From assembly GCF_900249755.1 (NCBI RefSeq), contig NZ_LT976853.1:2889395-2953394 (forward strand): a stretch of 64,000 bases of DNA, read 5' to 3'. The notes under the pieces were generated by a model that saw nothing but the letters and a program-made list of their open reading frames with translations, had not been told where the DNA came from and did not search any database. Both the position numbers and the translations under genes were made by a program. Positions 1 to 9,637 of the stretch are shown piece after piece; the first letter of the stretch is position 1, and the number at the start of each line of letters is the position of its first letter. Origin of the DNA: Cupriavidus taiwanensis. Its GTDB lineage: Bacteria; Pseudomonadota; Gammaproteobacteria; Burkholderiales; Burkholderiaceae.

Positions 1-10
1 CCAAACAAGA

Positions 11-37
11 AGGCAGGCCCGGCGGCCTGCCTTTTTT
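11..37 (+). terminator. Intrinsic terminator, probably bidirectional
   Basis: A perfect 9-bp stem (11-19 with 24-32) around a 4-nt loop is followed by six T residues on the plus strand, ending a gene that lies left of the window. Read on the minus strand the same hairpin directly follows the stop codon of the PepSY gene and is followed by a weaker T-rich tail, so it may serve both directions. Confidence 0.85.
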
Positions 38-1230
38 CATGCCCGGCGCATGCCGGCGCGCTGCGCGGTCTTCACCACATGGCGCTGGTGGCCGCGCCGG
101 CGCTTCCACCAGATCAGCGTGCCGGTCACGGCAAATGCCAGCGGCGCCAGCCCGAACAGCGTGATGAAGATCCGCCCCGGCAGGCCGAAGGCTTCGCCGG
201 TATGCAGCGGAAACTGCCAGTTCAGCAGCGTGTCGCCGGCAGGCGCCTGCTGCGGGTCGCGCACGCCCAGCGGCGCGCCGGTCCAGGCATCGAGCCACAG
301 CCGCGTGGCGCCGGTGTGCCGGCGCACCTCGCCGGGCTGGCACAGCCGGATTTCGAAGGCGTCGCCGGGCTTGCGCGGGAAGCCGATGCGGGTGACCTGC
401 GCCTGCGGGAACTGCGCCTGCGCCGCGGCCATGATCTCGCCCGCTTCCAGCGGCCGGGCCCCGGCCGGCGCCGGTGCCGACACATGCTTGGCTGGCGGCG
501 TCACCGTCATCACCCCCGCCACGATCGGCGTGACCCACTTGGGCAGGTTCAGGTACCAGCCGGAAAACGCGATCACGGCCAGCACCGGCGCGGCCAGGAT
601 GCCGCCCGCGCGGTGCAGCGAATAGTTGAAGCGCGACCATGAGCCGCCATGCGTAATGCGGAACGCCTGCACCACCGAGCGCAGCTTCATCTTGGGCCAC
701 CACGCCGCCACCCCCACCAGCGTGGTCAGCAACAGCAGCATGCCGGCCACCCCGGTGATGGTCTTGCCGGTATCGCCCGACAGCAGGTAGCGGTGCAGGT
801 GGAACAGCGTGGGCAGCAGCAGCCGGCGCGACAGCCCGGCCTCGCCCCAGACGCGCTCGCCCTTCACCGCCAGCGTGACCGGGTCGACCATCACCTGGCG
901 CGAGCGCCCCGGCACCACGCCGCCGGGCCCCTTGACCGGATACCAGGCGATAAAGACGCCGTCGGCGTCGGTCGGCAGCATCAGCAGGTTGGGCTTGCCG
1001 TAGGGCAGCGCCGCCAGCCGGCCGGTCACGGACTGGACCGTGTCCGGGGTCACCGGCGCGGTCATCGGCGCGGACGCCACCAGCAGGTCGGGATTGAGCC
1101 AGGCGTCGAGTTCATCGCGCCAGGCGATGGTCATGCCGGTCAGTCCCATCAGGACGAACAGCAGGCCGAGGCTCAGGCCGATATAACGATGCAGCTTGAC
1201 GAGGACGACGCGCAGGCGGCCGGTAACCAT
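37..1230 (-). CDS. PepSY-associated transmembrane protein
   Basis: A 397-residue inner-membrane protein of the PepSY-TM family. The N-terminus carries the family signature KLHRYIGL followed by the first helix (about 13-35). Further hydrophobic segments lie near residues 155-178, 207-230 and 352-376, the last ending in a WWKRRR basic cap, with periplasmic PepSY-like stretches between. Homologues often sit near siderophore receptors and are proposed to act in ferric-siderophore reduction or envelope protease control; no such partner is visible here. The frame continues upstream to a TTG at 1263. I chose the ATG at 1230 because family members usually begin only a few residues before the KLHRYIGL motif, but neither start has a clear ribosome-binding site. 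Family is secure, precise function is not. Confidence 0.85.
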   Translation of the reverse strand: MVTGRLRVVLVKLHRYIGLSLGLLFVLMGLTGMTIAWRDELDAWLNPDLLVASAPMTAPVTPDTVQSVTGRLAALPYGKPNLLMLPTDADGVFIAWYPVKGPGGVVPGRSRQVMVDPVTLAVKGERVWGEAGLSRRLLLPTLFHLHRYLLSGDTGKTITGVAGMLLLLTTLVGVAAWWPKMKLRSVVQAFRITHGGSWSRFNYSLHRAGGILAAPVLAVIAFSGWYLNLPKWVTPIVAGVMTVTPPAKHVSAPAPAGARPLEAGEIMAAAQAQFPQAQVTRIGFPRKPGDAFEIRLCQPGEVRRHTGATRLWLDAWTGAPLGVRDPQQAPAGDTLLNWQFPLHTGEAFGLPGRIFITLFGLAPLAFAVTGTLIWWKRRRGHQRHVVKTAQRAGMRRA

Positions 1231-1303
1231 GACGGGGTGAAGTACGTTGAGCGGACGCTGCAAGGCGCGGAATATGGCGCCAAAGCCATCTCCGTGCGAC
1301 GGT

Positions 1304-1329
1304 GCGAATGCGAAGGATTCGCGATTCTA
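1304..1329 (-). promoter_or_regulatory. Possible promoter and inverted repeat ahead of the PepSY gene
   Basis: On the minus strand a TAGAAT -10-like hexamer (1329-1324) is followed by a 6-bp inverted repeat, GCGAAT and ATTCGC separated by 7 bp (1304-1322), which would overlap the transcription start. The -35 match is poor. It could be an operator for a metal or stress regulator, but it does not resemble a Fur box and is speculative. Confidence 0.3.
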
Positions 1330-1338
1330 GCAGGGCCC

Positions 1339-2856
1339 TCAGCGCCGCAATGGCGCCAGCAATGCTTCAAGGTCCAGGTGCGCCGCCATGGTGTCGGCCA
1401 GGCGCTCGATCGATGCCTCGCGCAGCGCGTCGAGATCGACCGCCTGGGCCTGTTCCAGCCCGGCCCAGCGCAGCAGCGCCTGGCACCCGGCGGGATCGTC
1501 GAACAGGCCGTGGACATAGGTGGCCAGCACCTGGCCGTCGGCCGAGCGCGCGCCGTCCGGCCGCAGGGTGCCGTCGCCGCGGTCCAGCCACAGCGCGGGC
1601 TGATCCAGGCCCTTGCCGGTGGTGATGCCGAGATGGATCTCGTAGCCGCGCACCGGCGCGTCTACGGTTTCCAGCGCCAGCCGCCCGCGCACCTGGCGCA
1701 GCTGCTTCTCGGCCGCCAGCGTGGTTTCGTAATCGAGCCAGCCCAGCCCCGCGCTGCTGCCGGCCGGGCCTTCGCGGCCATCGGGGTCGTGTACCTGCCG
1801 CCCCAGCATCTGCATGCCGCCGCAGATCCCCACCAGCTTGCCGCCGTAGCGCAGGTGCCGCGCCAGCGCCGCATCCCAGCCCTGCGCGCGCAGGAAGTCC
1901 AGGTCGCCGCGCACGTTCTTGCTGCCGGGCAGCACCACCAGGTCGGCCGGCGGGATCGGCCGGCCCGGGCCGACGAACTGCAGGTCGACCTGCGGGTGCG
2001 CGCGCAGCGCGTCAAAGTCCGTATGGTTGGCGATGCGCGGCAGCACCGGCACGATCACGCGCAGGCGCTGCGCTGCCTGACCCGCATCGGCCTGCGCGCC
2101 GATGATGGCGTCCTCGGCGTCCAGGTGCAGGCCGTGCAGGTATGGCAGCACGCCGAACACCGGCTTGCCGGTACGCGCCACCAGCCAGTCCAGTCCGGGC
2201 TCGAGCAGCCCGATATCACCGCGGAAGCGGTTGATGATGAAGCCGGTCACGCGCGCGCGCTCGCTCTCGGACAGGCAGTCGAGCGTGCCGACCAGGTGCG
2301 CGAACACGCCGCCGCGGTCGATATCCGCCACCAGCACCACCGGGCAGTCGACCCGCTCGGCAAAGCCCATGTTGGCGATGTCGCGCTCGCGCAGGTTGAC
2401 TTCGGCCGGGCTGCCGGCGCCCTCGACCAGCACTACCTCATAGGTTTGCGCCAGGCGCGCGTGCGAGGCCAGCACCGCCTTCATCGCCTCGGGCTTGTAG
2501 GCATGGTAGGCGCGCGCGTCCAGGTCCAGCCGGGCCCGGCCGTGGATGATGACCTGGGCGCCGGTGTCGCTGCTGGGCTTGAGCAGCACCGGGTTCATGT
2601 CGGTATGCGGCGCCAGCCGCGCGGCCTGCGCCTGCAGCGCCTGGGCCCGGCCGATCTCGCCGCCGTCGGCGGTGACGGCGCTGTTCAGCGCCATGTTCTG
2701 CGGCTTGAACGGCACCACGCGCGTGCCGGCGCGCGCCAGCACCCGGCACAGGCCGGCGACGATGGTGCTCTTGCCGGCATCGGAGGTGGTGCCCTGGACC
2801 ATCAGCGTGCCGCGCAGGGCACCCGGCGGCAGGGATTGCGGAGCGTCGATTTGCAT
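1339..2856 (-). CDS. cobQ: Cobyric acid synthase
   Basis: A 505-residue glutamine-dependent amidotransferase that amidates the b, d, e and g side chains of adenosyl-cobyrinic acid a,c-diamide to give cobyric acid. The N-terminal dethiobiotin-synthetase-like ATPase domain starts with [12 protein letters not shown] (about 20-31). The C-terminal glutamine amidotransferase domain has the nucleophile in VGICGGMQ (Cys near 344) and the catalytic histidine in YVHGLF (near 448). Length matches the family. The ATG at 2856 lies directly before the conserved N-terminus; the frame is open further upstream but without family resemblance. It is divergent from cobU with a 69-bp gap, while the ring-building enzymes that make its substrate are not in the window. 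Confidence 0.96.
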   Translation of the reverse strand: MQIDAPQSLPPGALRGTLMVQGTTSDAGKSTIVAGLCRVLARAGTRVVPFKPQNMALNSAVTADGGEIGRAQALQAQAARLAPHTDMNPVLLKPSSDTGAQVIIHGRARLDLDARAYHAYKPEAMKAVLASHARLAQTYEVVLVEGAGSPAEVNLRERDIANMGFAERVDCPVVLVADIDRGGVFAHLVGTLDCLSESERARVTGFIINRFRGDIGLLEPGLDWLVARTGKPVFGVLPYLHGLHLDAEDAIIGAQADAGQAAQRLRVIVPVLPRIANHTDFDALRAHPQVDLQFVGPGRPIPPADLVVLPGSKNVRGDLDFLRAQGWDAALARHLRYGGKLVGICGGMQMLGRQVHDPDGREGPAGSSAGLGWLDYETTLAAEKQLRQVRGRLALETVDAPVRGYEIHLGITTGKGLDQPALWLDRGDGTLRPDGARSADGQVLATYVHGLFDDPAGCQALLRWAGLEQAQAVDLDALREASIERLADTMAAHLDLEALLAPLRR

Positions 2857-2890
2857 CGGCGGATTATCGCACCGCCCCCGCACGCGGGCC

Positions 2891-2919
2891 GTGCCATGCC
2901 CGGATGCGGCGGCTACAAT
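2891..2919 (+). promoter_or_regulatory. Putative sigma-70 promoter of the cobU operon
   Basis: GTGCCA (2891-2896) and TACAAT (2914-2919) are separated by 17 bp. The expected start of transcription, about 7 nt after the -10, falls on or next to the ATG of cobU at 2926, which would make the cobU message leaderless or nearly so. The -35 matches consensus at four of six positions. Confidence 0.5.
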
Positions 2920-2925
2920 ACGCGG

Positions 2926-3624
2926 ATGGAAACCCCGGCCATCGCCCCCGCCACCGCGTCCGGCACCGAAGCTGGCCCTGCAGCCAACACCAGCGCCGCC
3001 CCCCAGCCGCGCGCTGCCGCCAGCGGGACCGGCGGCCGCCAGCTGACGCTGGTGCTGGGCGGCGCCCGTTCCGGCAAGAGCCACTTTGCCGAACAGCTCG
3101 CCACCGACCACGCCACCATCACCGGCGGACCGGTCACCTACATCGCCACCGCGCACCAGGATCCGGCCCGCGCCGACCAGGAACTCGAAGTCCGCATCGC
3201 CCTGCACCGCGCGCGCCGCCCCGCCGACTGGCGCCTGGTGGAAGAGCCGGTGCACCTGGCCGATGCGCTCTACGCCAACGCGCGCCACGACGGCTGCATC
3301 CTGGTCGACTGCATGACGCTGTGGATCAACAACCTGCTCTTCCCCGATGGCCGCAGCTATCCCGAGCATGGCGTGATCACGCCGCCGGCGGCGTTCACCG
3401 AAGAAATCGAGGCGCTGCTCAACGCGCTGCCGACGCTGCCCGGCCACGTCATCCTGGTCTCGAACGAGATCGGCTTCGGCGTGATCCCGATGGGCGCCAT
3501 CACCCGCTTCTATGTCGATGAACTGGGCCGCCTGAACCAGAAGCTGGCCGCCGCGGCCGACTGCGTGCGGCTGCTGGTGGCGGGCATCCCGGTTGCGGTA
3601 AAGGGCGCCGATCCCGCATGCTGA
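2926..3624 (+). CDS. cobU: Bifunctional adenosylcobinamide kinase / adenosylcobinamide-phosphate guanylyltransferase
   Basis: A 232-residue enzyme that phosphorylates adenosylcobinamide and then transfers GMP from GTP to give AdoCbi-GDP, the substrate of CobS. The P-loop GGARSGKS lies at residues 45-52, followed by the family motifs YIATA and HRARRP. About 40 residues precede the conserved domain; they are rich in Ala, Pro, Thr and Gly and contain no other in-frame ATG, so the extension is either a real tail or an annotation artefact of a non-ATG start. It is the first gene of cobU-cobD-cobC-btuF and its stop overlaps the cobD start (3618). Confidence 0.95.
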   Translation: METPAIAPATASGTEAGPAANTSAAPQPRAAASGTGGRQLTLVLGGARSGKSHFAEQLATDHATITGGPVTYIATAHQDPARADQELEVRIALHRARRPADWRLVEEPVHLADALYANARHDGCILVDCMTLWINNLLFPDGRSYPEHGVITPPAAFTEEIEALLNALPTLPGHVILVSNEIGFGVIPMGAITRFYVDELGRLNQKLAAAADCVRLLVAGIPVAVKGADPAC

Positions 3625-4592
3625 TGCTGGCGTGGCCGGCATGCGTGGCAGCGGCATGGATCGGGGCACTGCTGGACCGCTGGCTGGGCGAGCCGCGCCG
3701 CTGGCATCCGCTGGTCGGCTTCGGCCGCGTCGCGGCCGCGCTGGAACGCCGTCTCAACCCTCCCGCACAACGTAGTGCGCCATGGCGCCAGCGCCTCGCC
3801 GGGCTTGCCGGCTGGTGCGTGCTGGTGCTGGCCCCGACCGCGCTGGCAGCGTGGCTGGTGGCCGCCGCGGCCGGCTGGCATCCGCTCGCCGCGCTGGCCC
3901 TGCATGCGCTGGCGCTGTACGCGGCGCTGGGCGCGCGCAGCCTGCACCAGCATATCGCCCCGATCGCCACGGCGCTTGCCGCGGCCGACCTGCCCGCGGC
4001 GCGCGCGCTGACCGCGCGCATCGTCTCGCGCGACACCGCTGATGCTGACGCCGAAGCGCTGGCCCGCGCCGCCTGCGAATCGGCGCTGGAAAACGGCAAC
4101 GACGCGGTCTTCGGCGCGCTGTTCTGGTTCCTGGTCGGCGGCGCACCCGCGGTGATCGTGTTCCGCCTGGCCAATACGCTCGATGCGATGTGGGGCTACC
4201 GCACGCCGCGGCTGGTGCATTTCGGCTGGGCCGCGGCACGCCTCGACGATGCGCTCAACCTGGTGCCGGCACGGCTGACCGCGCTGTCGTATGCGCTGCT
4301 CGGCGCCACCGCGCAGGCGCTGCGCTGCTGGCGCACGCAGGCGCCGGCGTGGTCTAGCCCCAATGCCGGCCCGGTGATGGCCGCCGGCGCCGGGGCCGTC
4401 GGCGTACAGCTCGGCGGCCCGGCGCGCTACCACGGCGAGATCGAGCAACGCCCGCCGCTGGGCGCCGGCAGCGCGCCGCAGGCGGCGCATGTGATGGCCT
4501 GCCTGCGGCTGGTCGATCGCACGCTGTGGCTGTGGCTGGCGCTGGCAGGCGCCAGCGCGCTCGCCGCACTGATGGTATCCGCACCCACATGA
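3618..4592 (+). CDS. cobD: Adenosylcobinamide-phosphate synthase
   Basis: A 324-residue integral membrane protein of the CobD/CbiB family, which joins (R)-1-amino-2-propanol phosphate (or aminopropanol) to adenosyl-cobyric acid. The family motif [17 protein letters not shown] lies at about 19-35, and hydrophobic helices lie near residues 55-80, 85-100, 150-170 and at the C-terminus. [19 protein letters not shown], a conserved loop, is at about 192-210. It overlaps cobU by 7 nt and shares an ATGA with cobC, indicating translational coupling. Confidence 0.95.
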   Translation: MLMLAWPACVAAAWIGALLDRWLGEPRRWHPLVGFGRVAAALERRLNPPAQRSAPWRQRLAGLAGWCVLVLAPTALAAWLVAAAAGWHPLAALALHALALYAALGARSLHQHIAPIATALAAADLPAARALTARIVSRDTADADAEALARAACESALENGNDAVFGALFWFLVGGAPAVIVFRLANTLDAMWGYRTPRLVHFGWAAARLDDALNLVPARLTALSYALLGATAQALRCWRTQAPAWSSPNAGPVMAAGAGAVGVQLGGPARYHGEIEQRPPLGAGSAPQAAHVMACLRLVDRTLWLWLALAGASALAALMVSAPT

Positions 4593-5608
4593 GCACCGCC
4601 CTGCCCCCGATCCGCCATGGCGGCGACCTGCTGGCCGCGGTGCGCCGCTACGGCCGCCCGGCAGGCGACTGGCTCGACCTGTCCACCGGCATCAACCCCG
4701 ACGGCTATGCCGTGCCGGCGCTGCCGGCGCAGGTGTGGCAGCGGCTGCCGCAGGACGACGACGGCCTGGCCGAACTGGCCGCGGCGGCCTGCGGCGCGCC
4801 CCATGCGCTGCCGGTGGCCGGCTCGCAGGCCGCGATCCGCACGCTGCCGGCGCTGCTGCGACCGGGCCGCGTGGGCGTGGCCGCGCTGGGATACAGCGAA
4901 TACGCGCCGGCGTTCGCCGCCGCGGGACACACGGTGGTGCCGCTGGACGAAGCCGATTTCTCGCGGCCCGGGCTGGCCGATGCGCTCGATCATCTCGTCG
5001 TCGTCAACCCGAACAACCCGACCGCGCGCATGCTGCCCGCCGCCACGCTGCTGCGCTGGCATGCCGCGCTGGCGGCGCGCGGCGGCACGCTGCTGGTCGA
5101 CGAAGCCTTTATCGATTGCCTGCCCGATGGCTCGGTGGCCGCGCACAGCGGCAAGGCCGGCCTGGTGGTGCTGCGCTCGATCGGCAAGTTCTACGGCCTG
5201 GCCGGCATCCGCTGCGGCTTCGTGCTGGCGCAGCCGGCGCTGCTGGACGCGCTGCGCGCGCGCCTGGGCCACTGGACCGTATCGGGGCCGGCGCGCGAAG
5301 TCGCGCGGCACGCGCTGGCCGACCACGCGTGGCAGCACGCCACCCGTGCGCGGCTGCAGGCGTGCGGGGCCAGGCTGGCCGCGCTGCTGGACCGCCATGG
5401 CCTGCCCCCGGCCACGCATCCGCTGTTCTGCTGGGTACCGCATCACGACGCCGCGCGGCTGCAGCACGCGCTTGCGCTGCAAGGCGTCTGGACCCGCTGC
5501 TTCGATGCCGCCGGCGGCTGCGCGCCGAGCCTGCGGCTGGGCCTGCCGCCGGACCATCCGCAGGCCTGGCAGCGGCTGGACGCGGCGCTGGCCGCGCTCA
5601 CTGCCTGA
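4589..5608 (+). CDS. cobC: Threonine-phosphate decarboxylase
   Basis: A 339-residue PLP enzyme of aminotransferase class I/II fold that makes (R)-1-amino-2-propanol O-2-phosphate from L-threonine phosphate for the CobD reaction. The substrate-binding motif LSTGINPDGY is at about 31-40, VVNPNNPTAR in mid-protein, and the expected Schiff-base lysine in RSIGKFYGLAGIRCGF (Lys about 200). The ATG at 4589 overlaps the cobD stop as ATGA, which fixes the start. The name cobC is used in Pseudomonas; in Salmonella the equivalent gene is called cobD. It should not be confused with the phosphatase at 6532. Confidence 0.93.
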   Translation: MSTALPPIRHGGDLLAAVRRYGRPAGDWLDLSTGINPDGYAVPALPAQVWQRLPQDDDGLAELAAAACGAPHALPVAGSQAAIRTLPALLRPGRVGVAALGYSEYAPAFAAAGHTVVPLDEADFSRPGLADALDHLVVVNPNNPTARMLPAATLLRWHAALAARGGTLLVDEAFIDCLPDGSVAAHSGKAGLVVLRSIGKFYGLAGIRCGFVLAQPALLDALRARLGHWTVSGPAREVARHALADHAWQHATRARLQACGARLAALLDRHGLPPATHPLFCWVPHHDAARLQHALALQGVWTRCFDAAGGCAPSLRLGLPPDHPQAWQRLDAALAALTA

Positions 5609-5625
5609 ACTCCTTGCCCCAATCC

Positions 5626-6531
5626 ATGCTGAACCGCCTGACGCCCGTTATCGCCGCCACGCTGCTGCTCGCCGCGCTGCCCGCCACCGCCGCGGTCTCC
5701 GCCGTCGACGACGCCGGCCAGACCGTGACCCTGGCGCAGCCCGCGCGCCGCGTGGTCTCGCTGGCGCCGCACGTCACCGAAATGCTGTTCGCCGCGGGTG
5801 CGGGCGAGCGCATCGTCGGCACCGTCAGCTACAGCGACTACCCGCCGCAGGCGCGCACGATCACGCGCGTGGGCGACAACAAGGCGCTCGACCTGGAACG
5901 CATTGCCGCGCTAAGGCCCGACCTGATCGTGGTGTGGCGCCACGGCAATGCGCAGAAGCAGACCGACCGGCTGCGCGCGCTCGGCATCCCCATCTTCACC
6001 AGCGAGCCGCGCCGGCTGGCGGCGATCCCGGACAACATCGAGAAGCTCGGCACGCTGCTGGGCACCGAAGCCACCGCGCGGCGCGCCGCCGACGGCTTCC
6101 GCCAGCAGGTGGAAACGCTGCGCAAGACCTATGCGGCGCGCCCGCCGGTGACCGTGTTCTACCAGGTCTGGCAGCAGCCGCTGATGACGCTCAACGGCGA
6201 GCATCTGGTCAGCGACATGCTGGCGCTGTGCGGCGGCCGCAACCTGTTCGCGGCCGAGACGCCGCTGGTGCCGACGGTGTCGGTCGAAGCAGTGATCGCG
6301 GGCAATCCGGAAGCAATGGTGACGGCGGGCATGGGCGCGACGCGCTCGGACCAGCCGCTGCCGGATTTCGAGATGTGGCGGCGCTGGCAGCAGGTCACGG
6401 CGGTGGCGCGCAACAACCTGTTCGTGATCGATGGGGACCTGATCAACCGGGCCGGCCCGCGCGTGGTGCAAGGTGCCGCGCAGCTCTGCAAGGACCTCGA
6501 CACCGCGCGCAGCCGCCGGCCCGCACGCTGA
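5626..6531 (+). CDS. btuF: Cobalamin ABC transporter periplasmic binding protein
   Basis: A 301-residue periplasmic binding protein of the BtuF/FecB fold. A Sec signal peptide (about 1-22, ending TAA) is followed by the family phrase RRVVSLAPHVTEMLFAAGAG and the long central helix typical of class III binding proteins. It would capture corrinoids for the BtuC/BtuD permease encoded in the opposite block (9630-11476). It begins 17 nt after cobC and closes the plus-strand block; its stop abuts the end of the convergent ribazole phosphatase gene with no spacer. Binding specificity is inferred from context. Confidence 0.88.
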   Translation: MLNRLTPVIAATLLLAALPATAAVSAVDDAGQTVTLAQPARRVVSLAPHVTEMLFAAGAGERIVGTVSYSDYPPQARTITRVGDNKALDLERIAALRPDLIVVWRHGNAQKQTDRLRALGIPIFTSEPRRLAAIPDNIEKLGTLLGTEATARRAADGFRQQVETLRKTYAARPPVTVFYQVWQQPLMTLNGEHLVSDMLALCGGRNLFAAETPLVPTVSVEAVIAGNPEAMVTAGMGATRSDQPLPDFEMWRRWQQVTAVARNNLFVIDGDLINRAGPRVVQGAAQLCKDLDTARSRRPAR

Positions 6532-7113
6532 TCAGCCGGCGCGGTTCCACCACCCTAGCCGCGCGGCGCCCGGCCCCAGCCGGAAGCCGCTGCTGGCGCC
6601 GAAGCCCAGTTCCCAGTTGACCGTGGCCGCCAGCGGCACGCCCAGCCAGTGCGCCGCCAGCATCCGCATCGGGCCGGCATGGCCGACCACCCACAGGCAT
6701 GCAGCGCGGTCCGTGGCGAGCGTTCCCGCCCAGCCGGCCACCCGCGCCATCGCCTGCGCCGGCGATTCGCCGCCGTGCGGACGCGCATGCAGCAGGTCGG
6801 CCGCCCACTGGTCGAGCGCACCGCGGTCGATCGCGTCCCAGGCCACGCCCTCCCAGCTGCCGAAGTCGATTTCGCGCAGGGCGGGTTCGGTGTCGATGGC
6901 CGGCAACTCGCCGGGCCATGCCGCGGCCAGTGCCTGCGCCGTGCCCAGCGCGCGCGCCAGCGGGCTGGCCACGATGCGATCGGGCGCCGGCAGCCCGGCG
7001 ACGATGCGTGCGGCCGGCGGCGTCAGGGGCGCCAGCAGCGGCAGGTCCAGGCAGCCATAGCAGGTTCCTGCAGTGACCTGCGGCTGCGCATGGCGGATCA
7101 GGACCACGTCCAT
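6532..7113 (-). CDS. Histidine phosphatase, probable alpha-ribazole phosphatase
   Basis: A 193-residue phosphoglycerate-mutase-like phosphatase. The catalytic start [11 protein letters not shown] is at residues 3-13; the more usual RHGE is RHAQ here. A second-half SPLARALGTAQALA segment and VVGHAGPMRML with the second catalytic histidine follow. In the nucleotide-loop pathway this family removes the phosphate from alpha-ribazole 5'-phosphate or from adenosylcobalamin 5'-phosphate. It is the last gene of the riboswitch-led block and overlaps the cobS end by 16 nt, which supports the cobalamin role. The start is the ATG at 7113, immediately before the motif. CobC of Salmonella is the analogous enzyme. 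Confidence 0.87.
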   Translation of the reverse strand: MDVVLIRHAQPQVTAGTCYGCLDLPLLAPLTPPAARIVAGLPAPDRIVASPLARALGTAQALAAAWPGELPAIDTEPALREIDFGSWEGVAWDAIDRGALDQWAADLLHARPHGGESPAQAMARVAGWAGTLATDRAACLWVVGHAGPMRMLAAHWLGVPLAATVNWELGFGASSGFRLGPGAARLGWWNRAG

Positions 7114-7934
7114 GCCGCGGCCACCAGGTAGAGCAGGATTTCGGCGCATTGCTGGGCCATGCCCAGGCAGTCGCCGGTATAGCCGCCGATGCGGCGCACG
7201 AAGTAGCGGCCGAGCAGCAGGCGTAGCACCAGCAGCGCACCCACGGCCGCGGCGCAGAACCATGGCGACACCAGCCACAGCGGCACCAGCCCGCACAGCA
7301 GCGCGAACGCCAGCCCGGCGCCGGCCAGCTTCTGCGCCACCGGCTTGGCCTTGCCCTCGGGGCGCACGTAGGCCAGCGTGGCGAGATAGCTGACCGCCAT
7401 CGCGCGGCTGGCGGCATGCGCGGCGACCAGCACGGCGAGCAGCACCGCGATGCCGCCGCGCGCGGCGATCGCCACCAGCAGCTGCCACTTCAGCAGCAGC
7501 GCCACCACCAGCGCGATCGCGCCGAACGCGCCGATGCGCGAGTCGTGCATGATGCGCAGCACGTCGTCGCGCTGCCAGGCGCCGCCGAAGGCATCGACGC
7601 AATCGGCCAGCCCGTCTTCATGGAAGGCACCCGTTAGCAGCAGCGTCGCGGCCATGCCCAGCAGCACCGCCACGCCGGGCGGCCACCACAGCGCCGCGCC
7701 CCAGGTGGCCAGCGCACCCGCGCCGCCCACCAGCAAGCCCACCAGCGGGAAATAGCGCGCCGCGGCGTGCAGGTAATGCGGTTCGAATCCGACCCAGCGC
7801 GCCAGCCAGCCCGGCAGCGGCACGCGCGTGAAGTAGCCCAGCGCGGTCAGGAAATAGCGCACCTCGCCGGCCAATCCCGCGGGGCTGCGGGGACCAGGAC
7901 TGGGTGCGGGCACCGGGTCGGTCGGCGCGCTCAT
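7098..7934 (-). CDS. cobS: Adenosylcobinamide-GDP ribazoletransferase (cobalamin synthase)
   Basis: A 278-residue polytopic membrane enzyme that joins AdoCbi-GDP with alpha-ribazole (or its phosphate). The hallmark [15 protein letters not shown] lies near residues 103-117 and supplies the acidic Mg-binding residues. Several hydrophobic helices follow, and [16 protein letters not shown] is the conserved late loop. The ATG at 7934 overlaps the cobT stop as ATGA, so the two are translationally coupled. About 20 Pro-rich residues precede the conserved [16 protein letters not shown]. Confidence 0.95.
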   Translation of the reverse strand: MSAPTDPVPAPSPGPRSPAGLAGEVRYFLTALGYFTRVPLPGWLARWVGFEPHYLHAAARYFPLVGLLVGGAGALATWGAALWWPPGVAVLLGMAATLLLTGAFHEDGLADCVDAFGGAWQRDDVLRIMHDSRIGAFGAIALVVALLLKWQLLVAIAARGGIAVLLAVLVAAHAASRAMAVSYLATLAYVRPEGKAKPVAQKLAGAGLAFALLCGLVPLWLVSPWFCAAAVGALLVLRLLLGRYFVRRIGGYTGDCLGMAQQCAEILLYLVAAAWTWS

Positions 7935-8971
7935 GGCGATGCGGTGCTGACGCCGGCGCCGCTGAAGGTGGCCATCTCGTTCAGGAACGCCGCCGCCGAG
8001 GCCAGCAGCGGCCACGCCAGCGCGCAGCCGGTGCCTTCGCCCAGGCGCAGGTCCAGCGCCAGCAGCGGCGCGGCATCGAACTGCGCCAGCAGCGCGCGGT
8101 GGCCGCGCTCGTGCGAGCAGTGCGTGAACACGCAGTACTGCAGCACGTTGGGGTCTAGCCGCTGCGCCACCAGCAGCGCGGCGGTGGCGATAAAGCCGTC
8201 GACCAGGATCACCATGCGGCTGGCCGCGGCGGCCAGGAAGGCGCCGGCCATCATCGCGATCTCGAAGCCGCCGAACGCGGCCAGCACGTCCAGCGGCGCC
8301 TGCGCCTCGGCATGCAGCGCCAGCGCGCCGGCCAGCACCTCGCGCTTGCGCGCCAGGCCGGCGTCGTCCAGGCCGGTGCCGCGGCCGATGCAGTCGTCCA
8401 GCGGCAGGCCGGTCAGCCGCTGCATCAGGCATGCGGCGGCCGAGGTGTTGGCAATGCCCATCTCGCCGAAGCCGATCACGTTGCAGCCCTGCTGCGCATG
8501 GCGCAGCACGCGCGCCATGCCGGCGGTCAGCGCCGCGGCGGCCTGCTCCGCGGTCATCGCCGGCTCGGCCGCGAAGTTGCGGGTGCCGTCGGCAATGCGG
8601 CAATTGACCAGGCCCGGCGCTGCCGGCAGCGGCACGCGCACGCCCGCGTCGACGATTTCCAGCGCAATGCCGTGCTGGCGCGAGAACACGTTGATCGCCG
8701 CGCCGCCGGCCAGGAAGTTCTGCACCATCTGCGCCGTGACCTCGGCCGGATAGGCGCTGACGCCGGCGTCGGCCACGCCGTGGTCGGCGGCGAACACGAT
8801 CACCGTGGGCCGCCGCAGCACCGGCTGCGCGCTGCCGAGGATCAGGCCCAGCTGCAGGGCCAGCGCCTCGAGCCGGCCCAGTGCGCCAAGCGGCTTGGTC
8901 TTGTCGTCGATGGCGGCCTGCAGCGCGGGGCGCAGGGTGTCGTCGAGAGGGGGGATTTCCGGAAACTGCAT
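7931..8971 (-). CDS. cobT: Nicotinate-nucleotide--dimethylbenzimidazole phosphoribosyltransferase
   Basis: A 346-residue enzyme that activates the lower-ligand base by forming alpha-ribazole 5'-phosphate from nicotinate mononucleotide. It shows [12 protein letters not shown] near the N-terminus, [29 protein letters not shown], and the C-terminal [12 protein letters not shown] whose glutamate (near 311) is the catalytic base in the Salmonella enzyme. Length is the family norm. It starts 33 nt after the cobO stop and is coupled to cobS. Confidence 0.96.
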   Translation of the reverse strand: MQFPEIPPLDDTLRPALQAAIDDKTKPLGALGRLEALALQLGLILGSAQPVLRRPTVIVFAADHGVADAGVSAYPAEVTAQMVQNFLAGGAAINVFSRQHGIALEIVDAGVRVPLPAAPGLVNCRIADGTRNFAAEPAMTAEQAAAALTAGMARVLRHAQQGCNVIGFGEMGIANTSAAACLMQRLTGLPLDDCIGRGTGLDDAGLARKREVLAGALALHAEAQAPLDVLAAFGGFEIAMMAGAFLAAAASRMVILVDGFIATAALLVAQRLDPNVLQYCVFTHCSHERGHRALLAQFDAAPLLALDLRLGEGTGCALAWPLLASAAAFLNEMATFSGAGVSTASP

Positions 8972-9004
8972 GATGCCTTGATTCTGTCCTTCAAAAAGAT
9001 GCGG

Positions 9005-9637
9005 CTACATTTCCACGCCGCGCTGCGCCTTGATGCCCTGCTGGAACGCGTGCTTGACCGGGGTCATGTCGGTGACGGTATCGGCCGCCTCGACCAGCGC
9101 CGGCGGCGCGCCGCGGCCGGTGATGACCACGTGCTGCATCGGCGGGCGCGCGCGCAGGTCGGCAATGACCTGCTCCACATCAAGATAGTGCAGCTTGAGC
9201 GCGATGTTCAGTTCGTCGAACAGCACCAGGCCGATGCCGGGGTCGCGCAGCATGCCGCGCGCCACTTCCCACGCCGCCTGCGCCTTGGCCACGTCGCGGG
9301 CGCGGTCCTGGGTTTCCCAGGTATAGCCCTCGCCCATCACGTGGAAGGCGCATTCGTCCGGGAAGCGGCGCAGGAACATCTCTTCGCCGGTGGGCTGCGC
9401 GCCCTTGATGAACTGGACCACGCCGGTGCGCATGCCGTGGCCGAGCGCGCGCACCACCATGCCGAAGCCGGAGCTGGACTTGCCCTTGCCGTTGCCGGTG
9501 GTGATGACGATCACGCCGCGCTCGTCCTGCGCGGCGGCAATCTTTGCATCGACGACTTCTTTCTTGCGCTCCATGCGCGCCTTGTGGCGGGCATCGCGGT
9601 CGGGGTCCTGCGCGGCGGGGTTCTGGTCTTCAGTCAT
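9005..9637 (-). CDS. cobO: Corrinoid adenosyltransferase
   Basis: A 210-residue ATP:cob(I)alamin adenosyltransferase of the CobA/CobO/BtuR type. The characteristic P-loop TGNGKGKSSSGFG is at about 47-59, with VQFIKG, LVLFDELNIAL and VITGRGAPPALVEAADTVTDM following in order. It adds the upper 5'-deoxyadenosyl ligand to incoming or partly built corrinoids. The ATG at 9637 overlaps the ATPase stop by 8 nt (ATGACTGA), which decides this start over an upstream in-frame one at 9670. The N-terminal 45 residues are charged, as in many homologues. Confidence 0.95.
   Translation of the reverse strand: MTEDQNPAAQDPDRDARHKARMERKKEVVDAKIAAAQDERGVIVITTGNGKGKSSSGFGMVVRALGHGMRTGVVQFIKGAQPTGEEMFLRRFPDECAFHVMGEGYTWETQDRARDVAKAQAAWEVARGMLRDPGIGLVLFDELNIALKLHYLDVEQVIADLRARPPMQHVVITGRGAPPALVEAADTVTDMTPVKHAFQQGIKAQRGVEM

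Noticed and set aside
649..2925. Long open frame on the plus strand running into cobU (start 649)
   Set aside because: It is antisense to cobQ and the PepSY gene; its composition is the Gln/Arg/His-rich pattern produced by the complement of GC-rich codons. Only the part from 2926 is real.
2857..2925. Second cobalamin riboswitch between cobQ and cobU
   Set aside because: The 69-bp gap is far too short and contains no B12 box.
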